Below, in pieces: positions 33,404-41,776 of a stretch of DNA of 64,000 nucleotides. The stretch lies in assembly GCA_963833885.1 (NCBI GenBank), contig CAWHZU010000027.1, positions 124,001-188,000 of the forward strand. Reading direction: 5' to 3'. The DNA is from JASHPR01 sp963833885. Its GTDB lineage: Bacteria > Actinomycetota > Actinomycetes > Streptosporangiales > Streptosporangiaceae. Within the stretch, counting starts at the first letter, position 1, and each line of letters starts with the position of its first letter. The notes under the pieces were generated by a model that had not been told where the DNA came from, searched no databases, and worked only from the letters and a program-made list of their open reading frames with translations. The position numbers were made by a program, and so were the translations under genes.

Positions 33404-34882
33404 TTACGAGACTTGGCGCCGCTGCGTCGGCACCGCCACTGCGGGCCCGGAGTCCGCCGCCGGCCCGCCGTCGGCTTCTGCGTCCGGGTCGCGAGGGCGG
33501 GCGCGCAGCCGAGCGGTGTAGATGGAGTAGCCATCGATGTAACGGGCGACAGCCGTGGCGGTCACTGTGGCGGCGATCATCGGGATCGCGATCGCGAACT
33601 CCCCTCCGGTGAGCTCGAGGATGAGCACCAGACCGGCGAGCGGCGCCTGCATGGCCGCGCCGAGCATCGCCGCGGCCCCGACCAGCGCGTAGGCGCCGGC
33701 GGGTGAGCCGGGCCAGGCCAGGCTCCAGGCGATCCCGGCGGCGCCGCCGAGCACGGCGCCGGTGCTCAGCGTGGGGGTAAACAGGCCGCCGGACGCGCCG
33801 CTGCCCAGGCATAGCGCGGTGACCAGCGGCTTGAGCGCGAACAGCGCCAGCAGCAGGACGAACCCGTCGGCGCCGACAAACGCGTCATGCGCCATGTCCT
33901 TGCCGTTGCCGAGCAGCTGCGGGTAGGCGAACGCGATCACGCCGAGGATCGTGAACGCGACGGCAGGGGCGAATATCGCGACCCGGCCGCGGGCCTGGTG
34001 GTGGGACACCCAGCCGATCAGGCGGATGTAGCCGGAGGAGATCACCCCGATCAGCGGGCCGGCCAGCAGCGCCCAGACCAGCAGCGTCATCGTGAACCGG
34101 TAGCCGGGGATGTCGATGTACGTTGGCCGGTCGGGCAGGTACAGCCACGCGGTGGCCGTGGCGATCCACGAGCAGGCCAGCGCCGGCAGGACCACGGGCA
34201 CGCTGATCGTTCCCAGCATGACCTCTGCCGTGAACAGCGCCCCGCCGAGCGGGACGTTGTAGACCGCGGCGAGGCCCGCCCCCCCACCGCACGCCATCAG
34301 CAGCCGGCGCTGCGCCGGGGTCAGCCTGGCCCAGCCAGCCAGGACGCTGGCGGACACGCCGCCCATGAGCTTGGGCGCGTTCTCCCTGCCGATCGAGGCG
34401 CCCATCCCGATCACGATCTCCGATATCACCGAGGTGCCCAGCGAGCGCCGGAACGACAGCTTGGCGCCGTCGCCCCACACCACGTCGTCAAGCTCCGACT
34501 TCTTGCCCGAGGTGTAGTGGCGCAGGAGGAACCAGGCAATCCCGCCGAGCACCCCGGCGGACAGCAGCACGACTAGCCGCCGGACGTCGGAGGCTCGCTC
34601 GACCGCGGCCTCCAGCGACCCGGTGTGGTAGCCGAAGGCGAGATGCTGGACGCTGAACAAGATCAGCATCATCAGGTCGCCAAAGAGCCCGGCGGCGACG
34701 CCGGTGGCTGCAACCATCAGCCAGAACTTCAGCGTCAGCGCCGCGTCGCCGTCACCGGTCGCGTTGGGCTGCTCGGTGGCCCCCCGGCCCGACGGCAGCC
34801 TGTGGGCGATCAGCGGCGGCGGGACCCGTGCCCGCCCCGGGTGCTCCTGGCGCTTTGGGTGCTGCTGGCGCGGCTGCGTCAC
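33404..34882 (-). CDS. CLC-family chloride channel/transporter
   Basis: A 492-residue membrane protein with the CLC fold of many helices: GMGASIGRENAPKLMG corresponds to the GREGP region, ALCLGSGASGGLFTPTLS to the GxFxP region, and LVGAAAMLGAAMQAPLAGLVLILE to the dimer/ion-path helix. No CBS domains; the C-terminus is a short charged tail. GTG 34882 follows AAGGAGG at an ideal distance and overlaps the stop of a cation-transporter remnant as GTGA. Exchanger versus channel mode cannot be told. Confidence 0.88.
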   Translation of the reverse strand: MTQPRQQHPKRQEHPGRARVPPPLIAHRLPSGRGATEQPNATGDGDAALTLKFWLMVAATGVAAGLFGDLMMLILFSVQHLAFGYHTGSLEAAVERASDVRRLVVLLSAGVLGGIAWFLLRHYTSGKKSELDDVVWGDGAKLSFRRSLGTSVISEIVIGMGASIGRENAPKLMGGVSASVLAGWARLTPAQRRLLMACGGGAGLAAVYNVPLGGALFTAEVMLGTISVPVVLPALACSWIATATAWLYLPDRPTYIDIPGYRFTMTLLVWALLAGPLIGVISSGYIRLIGWVSHHQARGRVAIFAPAVAFTILGVIAFAYPQLLGNGKDMAHDAFVGADGFVLLLALFALKPLVTALCLGSGASGGLFTPTLSTGAVLGGAAGIAWSLAWPGSPAGAYALVGAAAMLGAAMQAPLAGLVLILELTGGEFAIAIPMIAATVTATAVARYIDGYSIYTARLRARPRDPDAEADGGPAADSGPAVAVPTQRRQVS

Positions 34883-35079
34883 GACGCCTCCTTGGCCACG
34901 GAGCGCGAGGCAAGCGGGCCAGGCAGGAAGATCTCCCTGGCTTCCCTGAACGCGTAGAACACGATGACCAGCGCGGCCAGCGGATCGGCCCACCACAGCC
35001 CGGCCGCCGCGTTCAGGGCGAGACCGGCCGGCACGCGCCGACGGTCGCCAGCGGCCATGGGCTCGCTGTTCCGATCCAA
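34879..35079 (-). pseudogene. Remnant of a cation-diffusion-facilitator-like transporter
   Basis: A 66-codon frame in which residues ~19-50 (LALNAAAGLWWADPLAALVI, FYAFREAREIFL) match the final membrane helix and tail of CDF-type cation transporters. The preceding five helices are missing, and the first ~17 residues are unrelated. Its stop overlaps the start of the chloride channel gene as GTGA, so it may survive as a translated lead-in that couples ribosomes to the channel gene. Confidence 0.6.
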
Positions 35080-35169
35080 GGGACGCTCCCTGCGGGGGTC
35101 AGGGCACTGGCCGACTTCCGTCAGCAGATACTTTCGTAACAGAACTATATCGCCGCGCGCTGCCGGGTG

Positions 35170-35751
35170 TCAGCCCGCGATGGCGGCGACCACGCTGAGT
35201 GCGGCCATGACGGCCATCGCGGCCGCCGCAAACATGCTGATCAGGCGGGCCGGAATGACCCGGAGCAGGCCGCGGCCGCCGGTGATGGCCAGCGCGGCCA
35301 CTACCCAGAGCGCCAGCACGCTGCCGAGGCCGACGGACAGCGGGTCGTGGTAGCGGGCGGCCAGGTTCGCGATGACGATCTGCGTCAGGTCGCCGAATTC
35401 GGCCACGATGACGATGGCGAAGCTGGCAGCCGCCACCGGCAGGAATCCCTTCGCGACGGCGCGTTCCGGGGCTGCATCCTCGTCCTGGCCTCGCCGGCGC
35501 CACAGCAACCAGGCGCTGAACAGGAACAGCGCCGCGACGACCACGTCCAGCGTGCGGTGCGGCAGCAGGGACAGCAGGCCGCCGGCCACGACCGCGAGAC
35601 AGGTATGCACCGCGAACGCGGCGGCCACCCCGGCGAAAACGGGCAGCGGCCGGTGCCGCGTGCCCAGCACCAGGCTCGCGAACGCGGTCTTGTCCGGAAG
35701 CTCGGCAGGTAATACCAGCGTGAATGCGACGGCACAGACGGCGAGGCTCAT
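35170..35751 (-). CDS. TMEM165/GDT1-family manganese exporter
   Basis: A 193-residue membrane protein with two copies of the family metal motif ExxDK/ExGD: LPAELPDKTAFAS near residue 15 and IVAEFGDLTQIV near 118, each followed by three hydrophobic helices. GDT1 proteins such as MneA/MntX-like members export Mn2+ (or Ca2+). ATG 35751 has AAGGGG about 8 bases upstream. The Mn-sensing riboswitch in its leader strongly supports the Mn assignment. Confidence 0.9.
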   Translation of the reverse strand: MSLAVCAVAFTLVLPAELPDKTAFASLVLGTRHRPLPVFAGVAAAFAVHTCLAVVAGGLLSLLPHRTLDVVVAALFLFSAWLLWRRRGQDEDAAPERAVAKGFLPVAAASFAIVIVAEFGDLTQIVIANLAARYHDPLSVGLGSVLALWVVAALAITGGRGLLRVIPARLISMFAAAAMAVMAALSVVAAIAG

Positions 35752-35820
35752 CGACGCGACCCCTTATCAGGCCCGGCCGCGCCCGGGAGTGCGCACACCT
35801 CCGGCACGGCAGTCGGTTAA

Positions 35821-35938
35821 CTGCGGCCGAAGGTCTTGCTCAGCGCGGCGCAACAGCGCCGCGCCCCGGGCACCGGGCCCTTGCGGGCCGTCCTGACGAT
35901 GCTGCCGGTGGCGAGCTACTCCCCTTCGCTGTCCGCAG
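35821..35938 (-). ncRNA. yybP-ykoY manganese riboswitch
   Basis: Read on the minus strand, the element opens with CTGCGG (35938-35933) and closes with CCGCAG (35826-35821), forming P1. Just inside are the two hallmark conserved segments: GGGGAGTAGC (35924-35915) and AAGACCTT (35837-35830). Between them are several GC-rich stems. It lies 69 nt upstream of the GDT1-type exporter start, the canonical target gene family. Mn2+ binding would be expected to turn expression on. Confidence 0.9.
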
Positions 35939-36065
35939 CGTACCTGACCACGCTGGGCCCGAACAGCCCAAGGCCCCGGCGGGCGCCTCCAGCGCGGGTG
36001 GCAGAGACCGGGGTGCTGCGCCAGCGGGCCGGCTGGGCGGCTTCAGCGGGCCCGGCTGGGCGGCT
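35939..36065. other. Short stretch between riboswitch and ATPase gene end
   Basis: Contains a short direct duplication (GGGCCGGCTGGGCGGCTTCAG-type units near 36023-36070) that continues into the 3' end of the ATPase gene. The promoter for the riboswitch transcript should lie here, but I cannot single out a box. Confidence 0.4.
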
Positions 36066-38183
36066 TCAGCGCGGACGGCGCCAGTCGAGGCGCTCCGGCG
36101 GGGGGCCGAGGTTGGGCGGCGGCTCGTCGCCGGCCGGCTCGGCAACCTGCAGCCCCGCCTCGGCTGGCGTCATGGACCCGGCGGCCGCGGCGTCGGCGCT
36201 CACCGCCTCCTCGACGCTGAGCAGCGTGGCCGTCGGCAACGCGATGATGCCGGGGTTGGCGTCGGCGAATACCACGTGGCGCCCGGTTGGCGACGCGTAG
36301 GTGACGATGACCGCGCTCGGCGGCAGCCGCTGCAGCTCATGCTGCTCCACAAGGAACTCGCGTGACCGCTGCGACGTGCGGGCAATCGACGAGCTGGTGC
36401 CGACCGCCGTCGAGGTACTGATCCCCCACGTGGTGCCCGAGCTGATGCCGGCGGTGATCGACCGCGAGTCCGACGTGCCGCGCGACTCGCTGGCGTCCTT
36501 GCTCTGCGACCCGGTGACATGCCCGAACGGCGCGAAGGCGTCCTGCCGGGTGCGGCCGCGGCCGCGCTGCGAGCCGTAGCTCTCACTGACCGACGCCGAG
36601 TCGGCCACGGAGTCGGCCGTTCCCACCGTGCTGGTGTAGGAGTCGCCGGCGGTATCGGTAACGGAGGTCCCGACGGTGTCGGTCAGCTGGCTGACCAGGA
36701 ACCGGTGCTCGGTGCCGATCTGCTCGCTGGCCACCCGGGCGTCGTCGGCATTGCCGAGCCGCATGAACGCGATGGCGGCGTTGCCGCGGCCGAGCCGCTC
36801 CTTGACGTGTCCTGGGATCGAGCGGTAGCCGACGACCAGCCCGGTGCCGGAGATCTCGCACGCCTCGAGCAGCCGGTCCAGCACATCGGCACCGAGCTTC
36901 TCCGCGCCAAGCAGGCAGACGGTGTGCTGCCAGCGCGGGCCGGCCGATGCCTGCCGCAGCACGTGGGTGAGGGCCACCGTCAGGTAGGTGCCCAGGACCT
37001 TGTTGCCCAGCGCGCCCACCCGCCGGTCCAGGCACGCGACCCGCAACCTGCTCGGCGGCAGTGGCACCGGCGCCGACCCGAGCTGGTCCAGCCTGCGCAG
37101 CCGGGATTCGATCGCCCAGGCCCGCTCGATCACCACCCGGTCGGCCGCGGCGCGGCCGAACAGGGCCGTAACCCGGTCCATCTGTTCCGCGGTCAGCAGC
37201 CCGGCCTGCAGGTGCTCGCGCGGGTCGCCGACCTGGGCCAGCACCCGCAGCGCGGCCGTGACCTGGGCGATGCTCGCCTCAGGGCCGAGTACACCGAGGA
37301 TCCGGTGCAGGATCGTGTTGTCGACCGGGGCGGCCCCGGCCGGGCCGCTCACACTCCCACCCTGCTCGGCGGCGGCGACGGTCGCGGCCAGCACGTCCGC
37401 CAGCGCGTCGGCGTCGAGGCCGGTGCCAAGGTCGAGCCGGGGCAGGTCGCCGGGCAGGACCCAGACCAGCGGGTCGATCCCGGACCGGCGCGCCACCGCG
37501 AGCAGGTCACCGGCAACCGCGCCCTCGGTCAGGTCGAGCACGGTGACATCGCCGCCGGCCGACAGGCGCGGCGCAGCGATCATGGTGAGCAGCGCCGACC
37601 AGCCCGGCAGCGTGCCGCCGGCCAGGTCCACCCGGTCGACGTCGCCGGGCAGGGACACCGCGTACCACTGCAGCTGCCGGTCGAATGCCTCACGCCGTTC
37701 CTCCCACGCGCGGACCTGCCTGGCGTGCTGTTCCTGGCGTGCCGCAAGCCGGTTGCGCTGCACCTCGCGGATCTTCTCCACCCGCTGCTCCTCGGCGGCG
37801 AGCTGCTCGCGCAGGTCCTGCCTGCTTCGCCGGATAGCGCGCCCGCTGACAGCTGCGGCTGCCAGGAAGACCGCCACGCCCAGGCCGGTGAGCGAATAGT
37901 TCAGCAGCCCGGTCAGCCCGAGAGCGAGCAGCAGGCCGGCCAGCGCGGCCGAGGCCGCGCAGGTCACTTTCAGCGGCCGGCTCAGCCGCCGTTCCTCACG
38001 GCGCTGCGCCACCACCCAGCCCGGGTTGACCTGTTCCGTCGCTGGCGGCACCGGGCGGCGCGGCAGCGGGCCCGGATCGGGATGCAGCGGCACGTACTGC
38101 CAGCCGAGATAGACCCGGTCCGCCCGGACCGCGGCGCGCTGCGGCGGAGGGACAGGCGGGCGGAACCCGGCGGCCGCGCTCAT
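36066..38183 (-). CDS. Membrane protein with degenerate TraG/HerA-like ATPase domain
   Basis: A 705-residue protein. Residues ~75-125 hold two hydrophobic helices, ~125-180 a charged coiled coil (RQDLREQLAAEEQRVEKIRE). The rest has the layout of a TraG/HerA-type ATPase (LDLTEGAVAGDLLAVARRSG; CLLGAEKLGADVLDRLLEAC; GRGNAAIAFMRLGN) but no Walker A Lys or clear Walker B acid, so it is probably not an active ATPase. Residues ~505-600 are a Ser/Thr/Asp/Gly-rich low-complexity tract. ATG 38183 overlaps the preceding gene as ATGA. I recall similar pairs in other actinomycetes, function unknown. Confidence 0.7.
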   Translation of the reverse strand: MSAAAGFRPPVPPPQRAAVRADRVYLGWQYVPLHPDPGPLPRRPVPPATEQVNPGWVVAQRREERRLSRPLKVTCAASAALAGLLLALGLTGLLNYSLTGLGVAVFLAAAAVSGRAIRRSRQDLREQLAAEEQRVEKIREVQRNRLAARQEQHARQVRAWEERREAFDRQLQWYAVSLPGDVDRVDLAGGTLPGWSALLTMIAAPRLSAGGDVTVLDLTEGAVAGDLLAVARRSGIDPLVWVLPGDLPRLDLGTGLDADALADVLAATVAAAEQGGSVSGPAGAAPVDNTILHRILGVLGPEASIAQVTAALRVLAQVGDPREHLQAGLLTAEQMDRVTALFGRAAADRVVIERAWAIESRLRRLDQLGSAPVPLPPSRLRVACLDRRVGALGNKVLGTYLTVALTHVLRQASAGPRWQHTVCLLGAEKLGADVLDRLLEACEISGTGLVVGYRSIPGHVKERLGRGNAAIAFMRLGNADDARVASEQIGTEHRFLVSQLTDTVGTSVTDTAGDSYTSTVGTADSVADSASVSESYGSQRGRGRTRQDAFAPFGHVTGSQSKDASESRGTSDSRSITAGISSGTTWGISTSTAVGTSSSIARTSQRSREFLVEQHELQRLPPSAVIVTYASPTGRHVVFADANPGIIALPTATLLSVEEAVSADAAAAGSMTPAEAGLQVAEPAGDEPPPNLGPPPERLDWRRPR

Positions 38184-40077
38184 CCCGGCCGCCCACGATC
38201 CCCGGGCCGCACACCACCGTCCGGTCCCACGCCGACACCCCGGGCGGGCACATGCCGGCACCGGGGCAGCATCCGCGGCCGCGGCTCCCTGGCCAGCAGT
38301 GCAAACCCGCCGACGGCGGCCGGGGCCGAGCCTAGCCAGGGGTCCGTGACCAGATCGGGCATGCCGCCGATGCCGTGCGCAACCAGAGCCCCGTTCCGGC
38401 CGTTCCCGCTGAGCCCGTTTCCGCCCACCCCATTCCCACCGGCCCCGTTCCCACCAGCCCTGTTTCCGCTGGCCCCGCTCGCGCCGGCCCAGCTACCGCT
38501 CGCCCCGCCATCACCAGTCCTGGTCCCGCCGGTGAAGGCACCTATCAGCGCCTGATCGACAGGGCCGCCCGCGACCAGCACGTTCACCTCCGCGGCCAGG
38601 CGATCCGCGGTGTCGCCGGGCCCGGTGCCGAGCACTACGGCCATCCCGGCGCCGTGGCCGATCCTGACGAGGTCAGCCAGGGCCCGCTGGCCCGCGACCT
38701 CGCAGCCGTTGATCCAGGCCAGGCTATCCCCGGGGACCGACATTCCGGCCAGTTCGCCACAGACGGCCGTCAGGTCGGCAACCACGAGGCCGGCGATCAT
38801 CGCGGCGGCGTTGTCATCGGCGCCGCGATCGAGGGAGAACAGGGTCACCCCCCGGTCCCTGACCGTCTGGCCCAGGCTGACCCGCGGCGTCCCCTCCGGC
38901 CCGGGTCCCAGCCAGCGCCCGAGCGCCGACGCGCGCAGCCTCGGCAGCTGCGCAGCGGGCCCGGCCACCATGGACGGATCGGCCTGGAGCAACCTGGCCG
39001 AGACGGCCACCCGGTCCGCCAGCACGTCGCGGCGCGAGCGATACGGCGGGATCTGTGCTGCCCGCTCGCGCAGCCCGTCCGGGGTGAGCAGGCCGACCAG
39101 ATCGTCGAGCACCGGCAGCCGGCGGTCGCCGGGAGCGGCGGCCTGGACCGCTAGCGCGTCGGTCAGGTAAGCGGCGCAGGACCGCCGCTGCTGATCACCG
39201 ACGTCGGTCCAGTCGATCGTGGCCATGACCAGCGCAGCGGCGCGGGCCGGATCGCCGCCGCGCAGCGGCTCGTAGCAGCAGGGCCCGGCGGGGCCGAAGC
39301 ACGAGAACGGCGCGCCAGGCTCCGTGCACGCGGCGGCCAGCGACTCGGCCAGCCGCGGGGATCCGGTCAGGTCAATGACGATCACCGGCTTGCGCCGCCT
39401 GATCGCCGCATGGGCGAGAGCGAACCCGCTCTGGCCCACGGCGGTCCCCGCGCAGAGCACCCCGCCTTCGGCTTCTCGCCAGGAGATGGCGGCGGGACGG
39501 CCGGTTGTCACGTCGACGCCCACGCAGCAGCCGTCCCTGGTGACGACGCCCGCACCGGACCGGAGCGCGGCCGCGGTCGCCCGCCGGCGCGCCGTCACGA
39601 TGAGGCCCGCCCGCCAGGGACGCCCGCCGCCGAGCCGCCGCTGCAGCCAGCTCAGGCCCAGGACCTCGGCAGCGGCCAGGATCAGCGCGAGCGGGAACTG
39701 CTCGGGCAGCCAGTGCGCCAGGCCCGCGTAGGCATCGGACAAGTGCAGCAGGTGACCGGGATGCCCGCCGATCCCGCCCAGGTAGCCGAGCACGTGCCGG
39801 GGCCCGGCCGTGAAGTCGCTCACAGCCCGGGACGGGCCGATGGCGAGCACCCACACCAAGCCGGCCCGGCCGGGGCAGCCAGCCACTCCGGTCGCCAGCG
39901 GGTGACCCGGTCGATCACGTACATGACCGCGGCGAGCAACAGTGTCAGCTGGGCCAGCAGCAGGTGCGCCAGCAGCAGCACCAGCGCGATGACAGCTATT
40001 AACTCGCCGTGGTGCGGGGCGTCCCTGGGGGCGACCTCCGGTGGACGACCGGCCTGACCTGGTGCGGAGTAACGCAT
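38180..40077 (-). CDS. TraG/VirD4-like membrane ATPase, probably frameshifted near 39,870
   Basis: The downstream frame encodes a TraG-like domain (VLCAGTAVGQSGFALAHAAI at the Walker A position, VIVIDLTG, FSLDRGADDNAAAMIAGLVVADL, and the late block LVRIGHGAGMAVVLGTGPGD). Its upstream extension is Arg-rich shadow sequence. The frame one base off, from ATG 40077, instead gives a convincing N-terminus: a Leu-rich hydrophobic helix (AVIALVLLLAHLLLAQLTLL) then VIDRVTRWRPEWLA. Joining them needs a -1 shift within the GC run at 39860-39880. Either a sequencing indel, a real mutation or frameshifting. The Walker A lysine is missing. The Gly/Asn-rich tail (~residues 540-580) is low complexity. Confidence 0.6.
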
Positions 40078-40145
40078 AACGGGTCAAGGTTCCCAGTCCT
40101 CCACCGCGTGTGTCCAGGCTGCGGAGAAAGTGCCCTCCCCCGCTG
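40047..40145 (-). repeat. Direct repeat copy A: vestigial gntR 3' end
   Basis: About 85% identical to 41679-41776. Read on the minus strand it encodes GGGTFSAAWTHAVEDWEP and a stop, matching the last residues of the intact GntR protein (GEGTFSAAWTHAVEEWEP), and the match continues ~45 bp past the stop. It therefore looks like the tail of a lost second gntR gene. The start of the neighbouring ATPase gene lies inside it. Confidence 0.8.
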
Positions 40146-40181
40146 TGCCGTTCCCGGCACGGCGGGGAGGCTGCCAGCGGA

Positions 40182-41291
40182 TCAGCCGCTGAGCGAGCTG
40201 ACCAGTTTCCGAGACACCGACAGTGTTGCCGACGGCACCGCCGTGCCATAGGTCGCCGACAGGTACTTCGAGGTGTCACCGGTGGTGAGAATCCAGGACA
40301 GGAACGCCTTGATGGCACTCGCCTCGACGGCGCTCGGCTGGGTCTTCTTCACGACGGCGTACTCGTAGTTGATGATCGGGTATCCGGTGGGCGCTGAGGT
40401 GTTGATCAACTGCTCGGCGCCGGCGGCGGGAACGGCGGGGAAGCTGGCCAGTGCGGCGCTGATCGCGGCGGGGGTCGCCGTGGTGTACTTGCCCGCCTTG
40501 TTGGCGACGGATGCCTGACCGAGGCCCGCGGCAGTGGTCTTGGCCTCGTAGCTGTTCCCGATGTAGGCGATGCAGTCCTTGATGCCGGCGCACCCGGTCA
40601 CCATGCCGCCATTGCCGGTCTCGGCCACCGCACCGGGCACGGACGGCCAGGTGATGGTGGTGCCGATGTCGGCCGCCGGCCACAGGCTCGGGTCCTGGGC
40701 GTTCAGGTAAGAGCCGAACTGGAACGTGGCGCCCGAGCTGTCGGCGCGGTGCAGCGTAACAATCTTCGCCGGCGGCAGCGTCGCTCCCGGGTTGAGCGCG
40801 GCGATCGCCGGGTCGTTCCACGTAGTGATCTTGCCGGTGTAGATCTCCGCGAGCACCTTGCCACTCAGGTTCAGCGACTTCACCCCGGGGAGGTTGTAGT
40901 TGACCATGATCGCGGCCACCGTGAGCGGGATGTTGAGCAGCCCGGGGTATTTCGCGAGGTCCGAGGCGGACAGGGGGGCATCGGACGCGCCGATGTTCAC
41001 CAGGTCCTCGCCCGCGTCCGTGATTCCGGTGCCCGACCCCGTGGCGCCCGACGTGATCGTCACCTTCGGGTTCGCGGTGCTGTAGGCCGTCTGCCAGGCG
41101 CCGAACAGCGGGAACAGGATCGTGCTGCCGGTCTCAGTAATCGACGTGCCGCTGGCGTTGGCCGCTGCTGCTGCCGCCGGAGCGGACTTCGATGCCGCAG
41201 GGGTTGATGAACTGCTGCTGCAGGCAGCCGCCAGCAGGGTGAGCGGGACCAGGGCGGCCGCTGTGCACACCAAGCGAAATCTCTTGACCAC
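40182..41291 (-). CDS. pstS: Phosphate-binding lipoprotein PstS (copy 1, in the duplicated remnant)
   Basis: A 369-residue periplasmic-type phosphate receptor for the Pst ABC importer. Signal with lipobox LLAAAC, Ser/Ala-rich spacer, then ETGSTILFPLFGAWQ (phosphate-binding TGST-like loop), IGASDAPLSASDL, YTGKITTWNDPAI and HRADSSGATFQF. About three-quarters identical to the second PstS (44706-45812). GTG 41291 follows AAAGGAG. It lies downstream of a decayed pstB fragment, yet has no inactivating change, so it is probably still made. Confidence 0.92.
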   Translation of the reverse strand: MVKRFRLVCTAAALVPLTLLAAACSSSSSTPAASKSAPAAAAAANASGTSITETGSTILFPLFGAWQTAYSTANPKVTITSGATGSGTGITDAGEDLVNIGASDAPLSASDLAKYPGLLNIPLTVAAIMVNYNLPGVKSLNLSGKVLAEIYTGKITTWNDPAIAALNPGATLPPAKIVTLHRADSSGATFQFGSYLNAQDPSLWPAADIGTTITWPSVPGAVAETGNGGMVTGCAGIKDCIAYIGNSYEAKTTAAGLGQASVANKAGKYTTATPAAISAALASFPAVPAAGAEQLINTSAPTGYPIINYEYAVVKKTQPSAVEASAIKAFLSWILTTGDTSKYLSATYGTAVPSATLSVSRKLVSSLSG

Positions 41292-41339
41292 CGGAAGGTA
41301 CTCCTTTACTTCTGCACACTGACGCGTGCGTTACACGAC

Positions 41340-41358
41340 TCGCACGCGGCGCGTGCGA
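41340..41358. other. Perfect hairpin in pstS copy-1 leader
   Basis: TCGCACGC-GGC-GCGTGCGA, an 8-bp perfect stem with a 3-base loop, about 50 bases upstream of the pstS start. The same hairpin occurs at 45861-45879 before the other pstS. It could be an mRNA-stabilising or processing element raising PstS relative to the other subunits. Confidence 0.6.
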
Positions 41359-41404
41359 TGAGGGTCCGCGCTCGCGCGCGGTTCCTGCCCCCGGGCGGCG
41401 GGGA

Positions 41405-41454
41405 GTTTTGTTGATATTTTCGATATTTCATATATGTATAGTAGGTTTTTAGGT
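41405..41454. other. AT-rich island in the pst duplication scar
   Basis: About 50 bp, mostly A/T (runs such as GATATTTTCGATATTTCATA), in a region otherwise over 65% GC. The homologous position in the intact copy (about 45920-45945) has ordinary GC-rich sequence, so it was inserted or evolved here. It may contain a promoter for pstS copy 1 (TATGTATAGT-like boxes on either strand). Confidence 0.6.
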
Positions 41455-41476
41455 TGTGCCCGGGGAGGGTCTCGGA

Positions 41477-41660
41477 TATGAGAAGGGCCGCCCAGTTAGC
41501 GCGCGGTCTCTTCGTGTGCGGGATGCTCGAGGACCTGCTCGGCGTCCCCGTGCTCCACCATGTGCCCCTAGTACAGGACGATGGCGCTACCGGCGACCCA
41601 GCGGGCCTGGGCCAGGTTGTGGGTCACGATCACCACGGTGATCTTCAGGGTGAACGTGCG
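41477..41660 (-). pseudogene. pstB: pstB 3' fragment (decayed)
   Basis: On the minus strand it reads LKITVVIVTHNLAQARWVAG, then IVLY, a TAG stop where pstB has Gln, and GHMVEHGDAEQVLEHPAHEE up to a TAA. This parallels the last ~60 residues of the intact PstB (45955-46818). The upstream ATPase core is missing and two in-frame stops are present, so it is a pseudogene left by a duplication. Confidence 0.88.
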
Positions 41661-41678
41661 GCGGCCGGTGCGGCGCGC

Positions 41679-41776
41679 GACCGGCCTGACCCGCTGCGGA
41701 GTAAGGAATATCGGGTCACGGTTCCCACTCCTCCACCGCGTGTGTCCAGGCTGCGGAGAAAGTGCCCTCCCCGCTG
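41679..41776 (-). repeat. Direct repeat copy B: gntR 3' end and downstream flank
   Basis: Second member of the pair with 40047-40145, same orientation. It covers the last ~18 codons of the intact gntR gene and ~37 bp beyond its stop, abutting the pstB remnant. The two copies bracket the remnant-plus-pstS segment. Confidence 0.8.
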
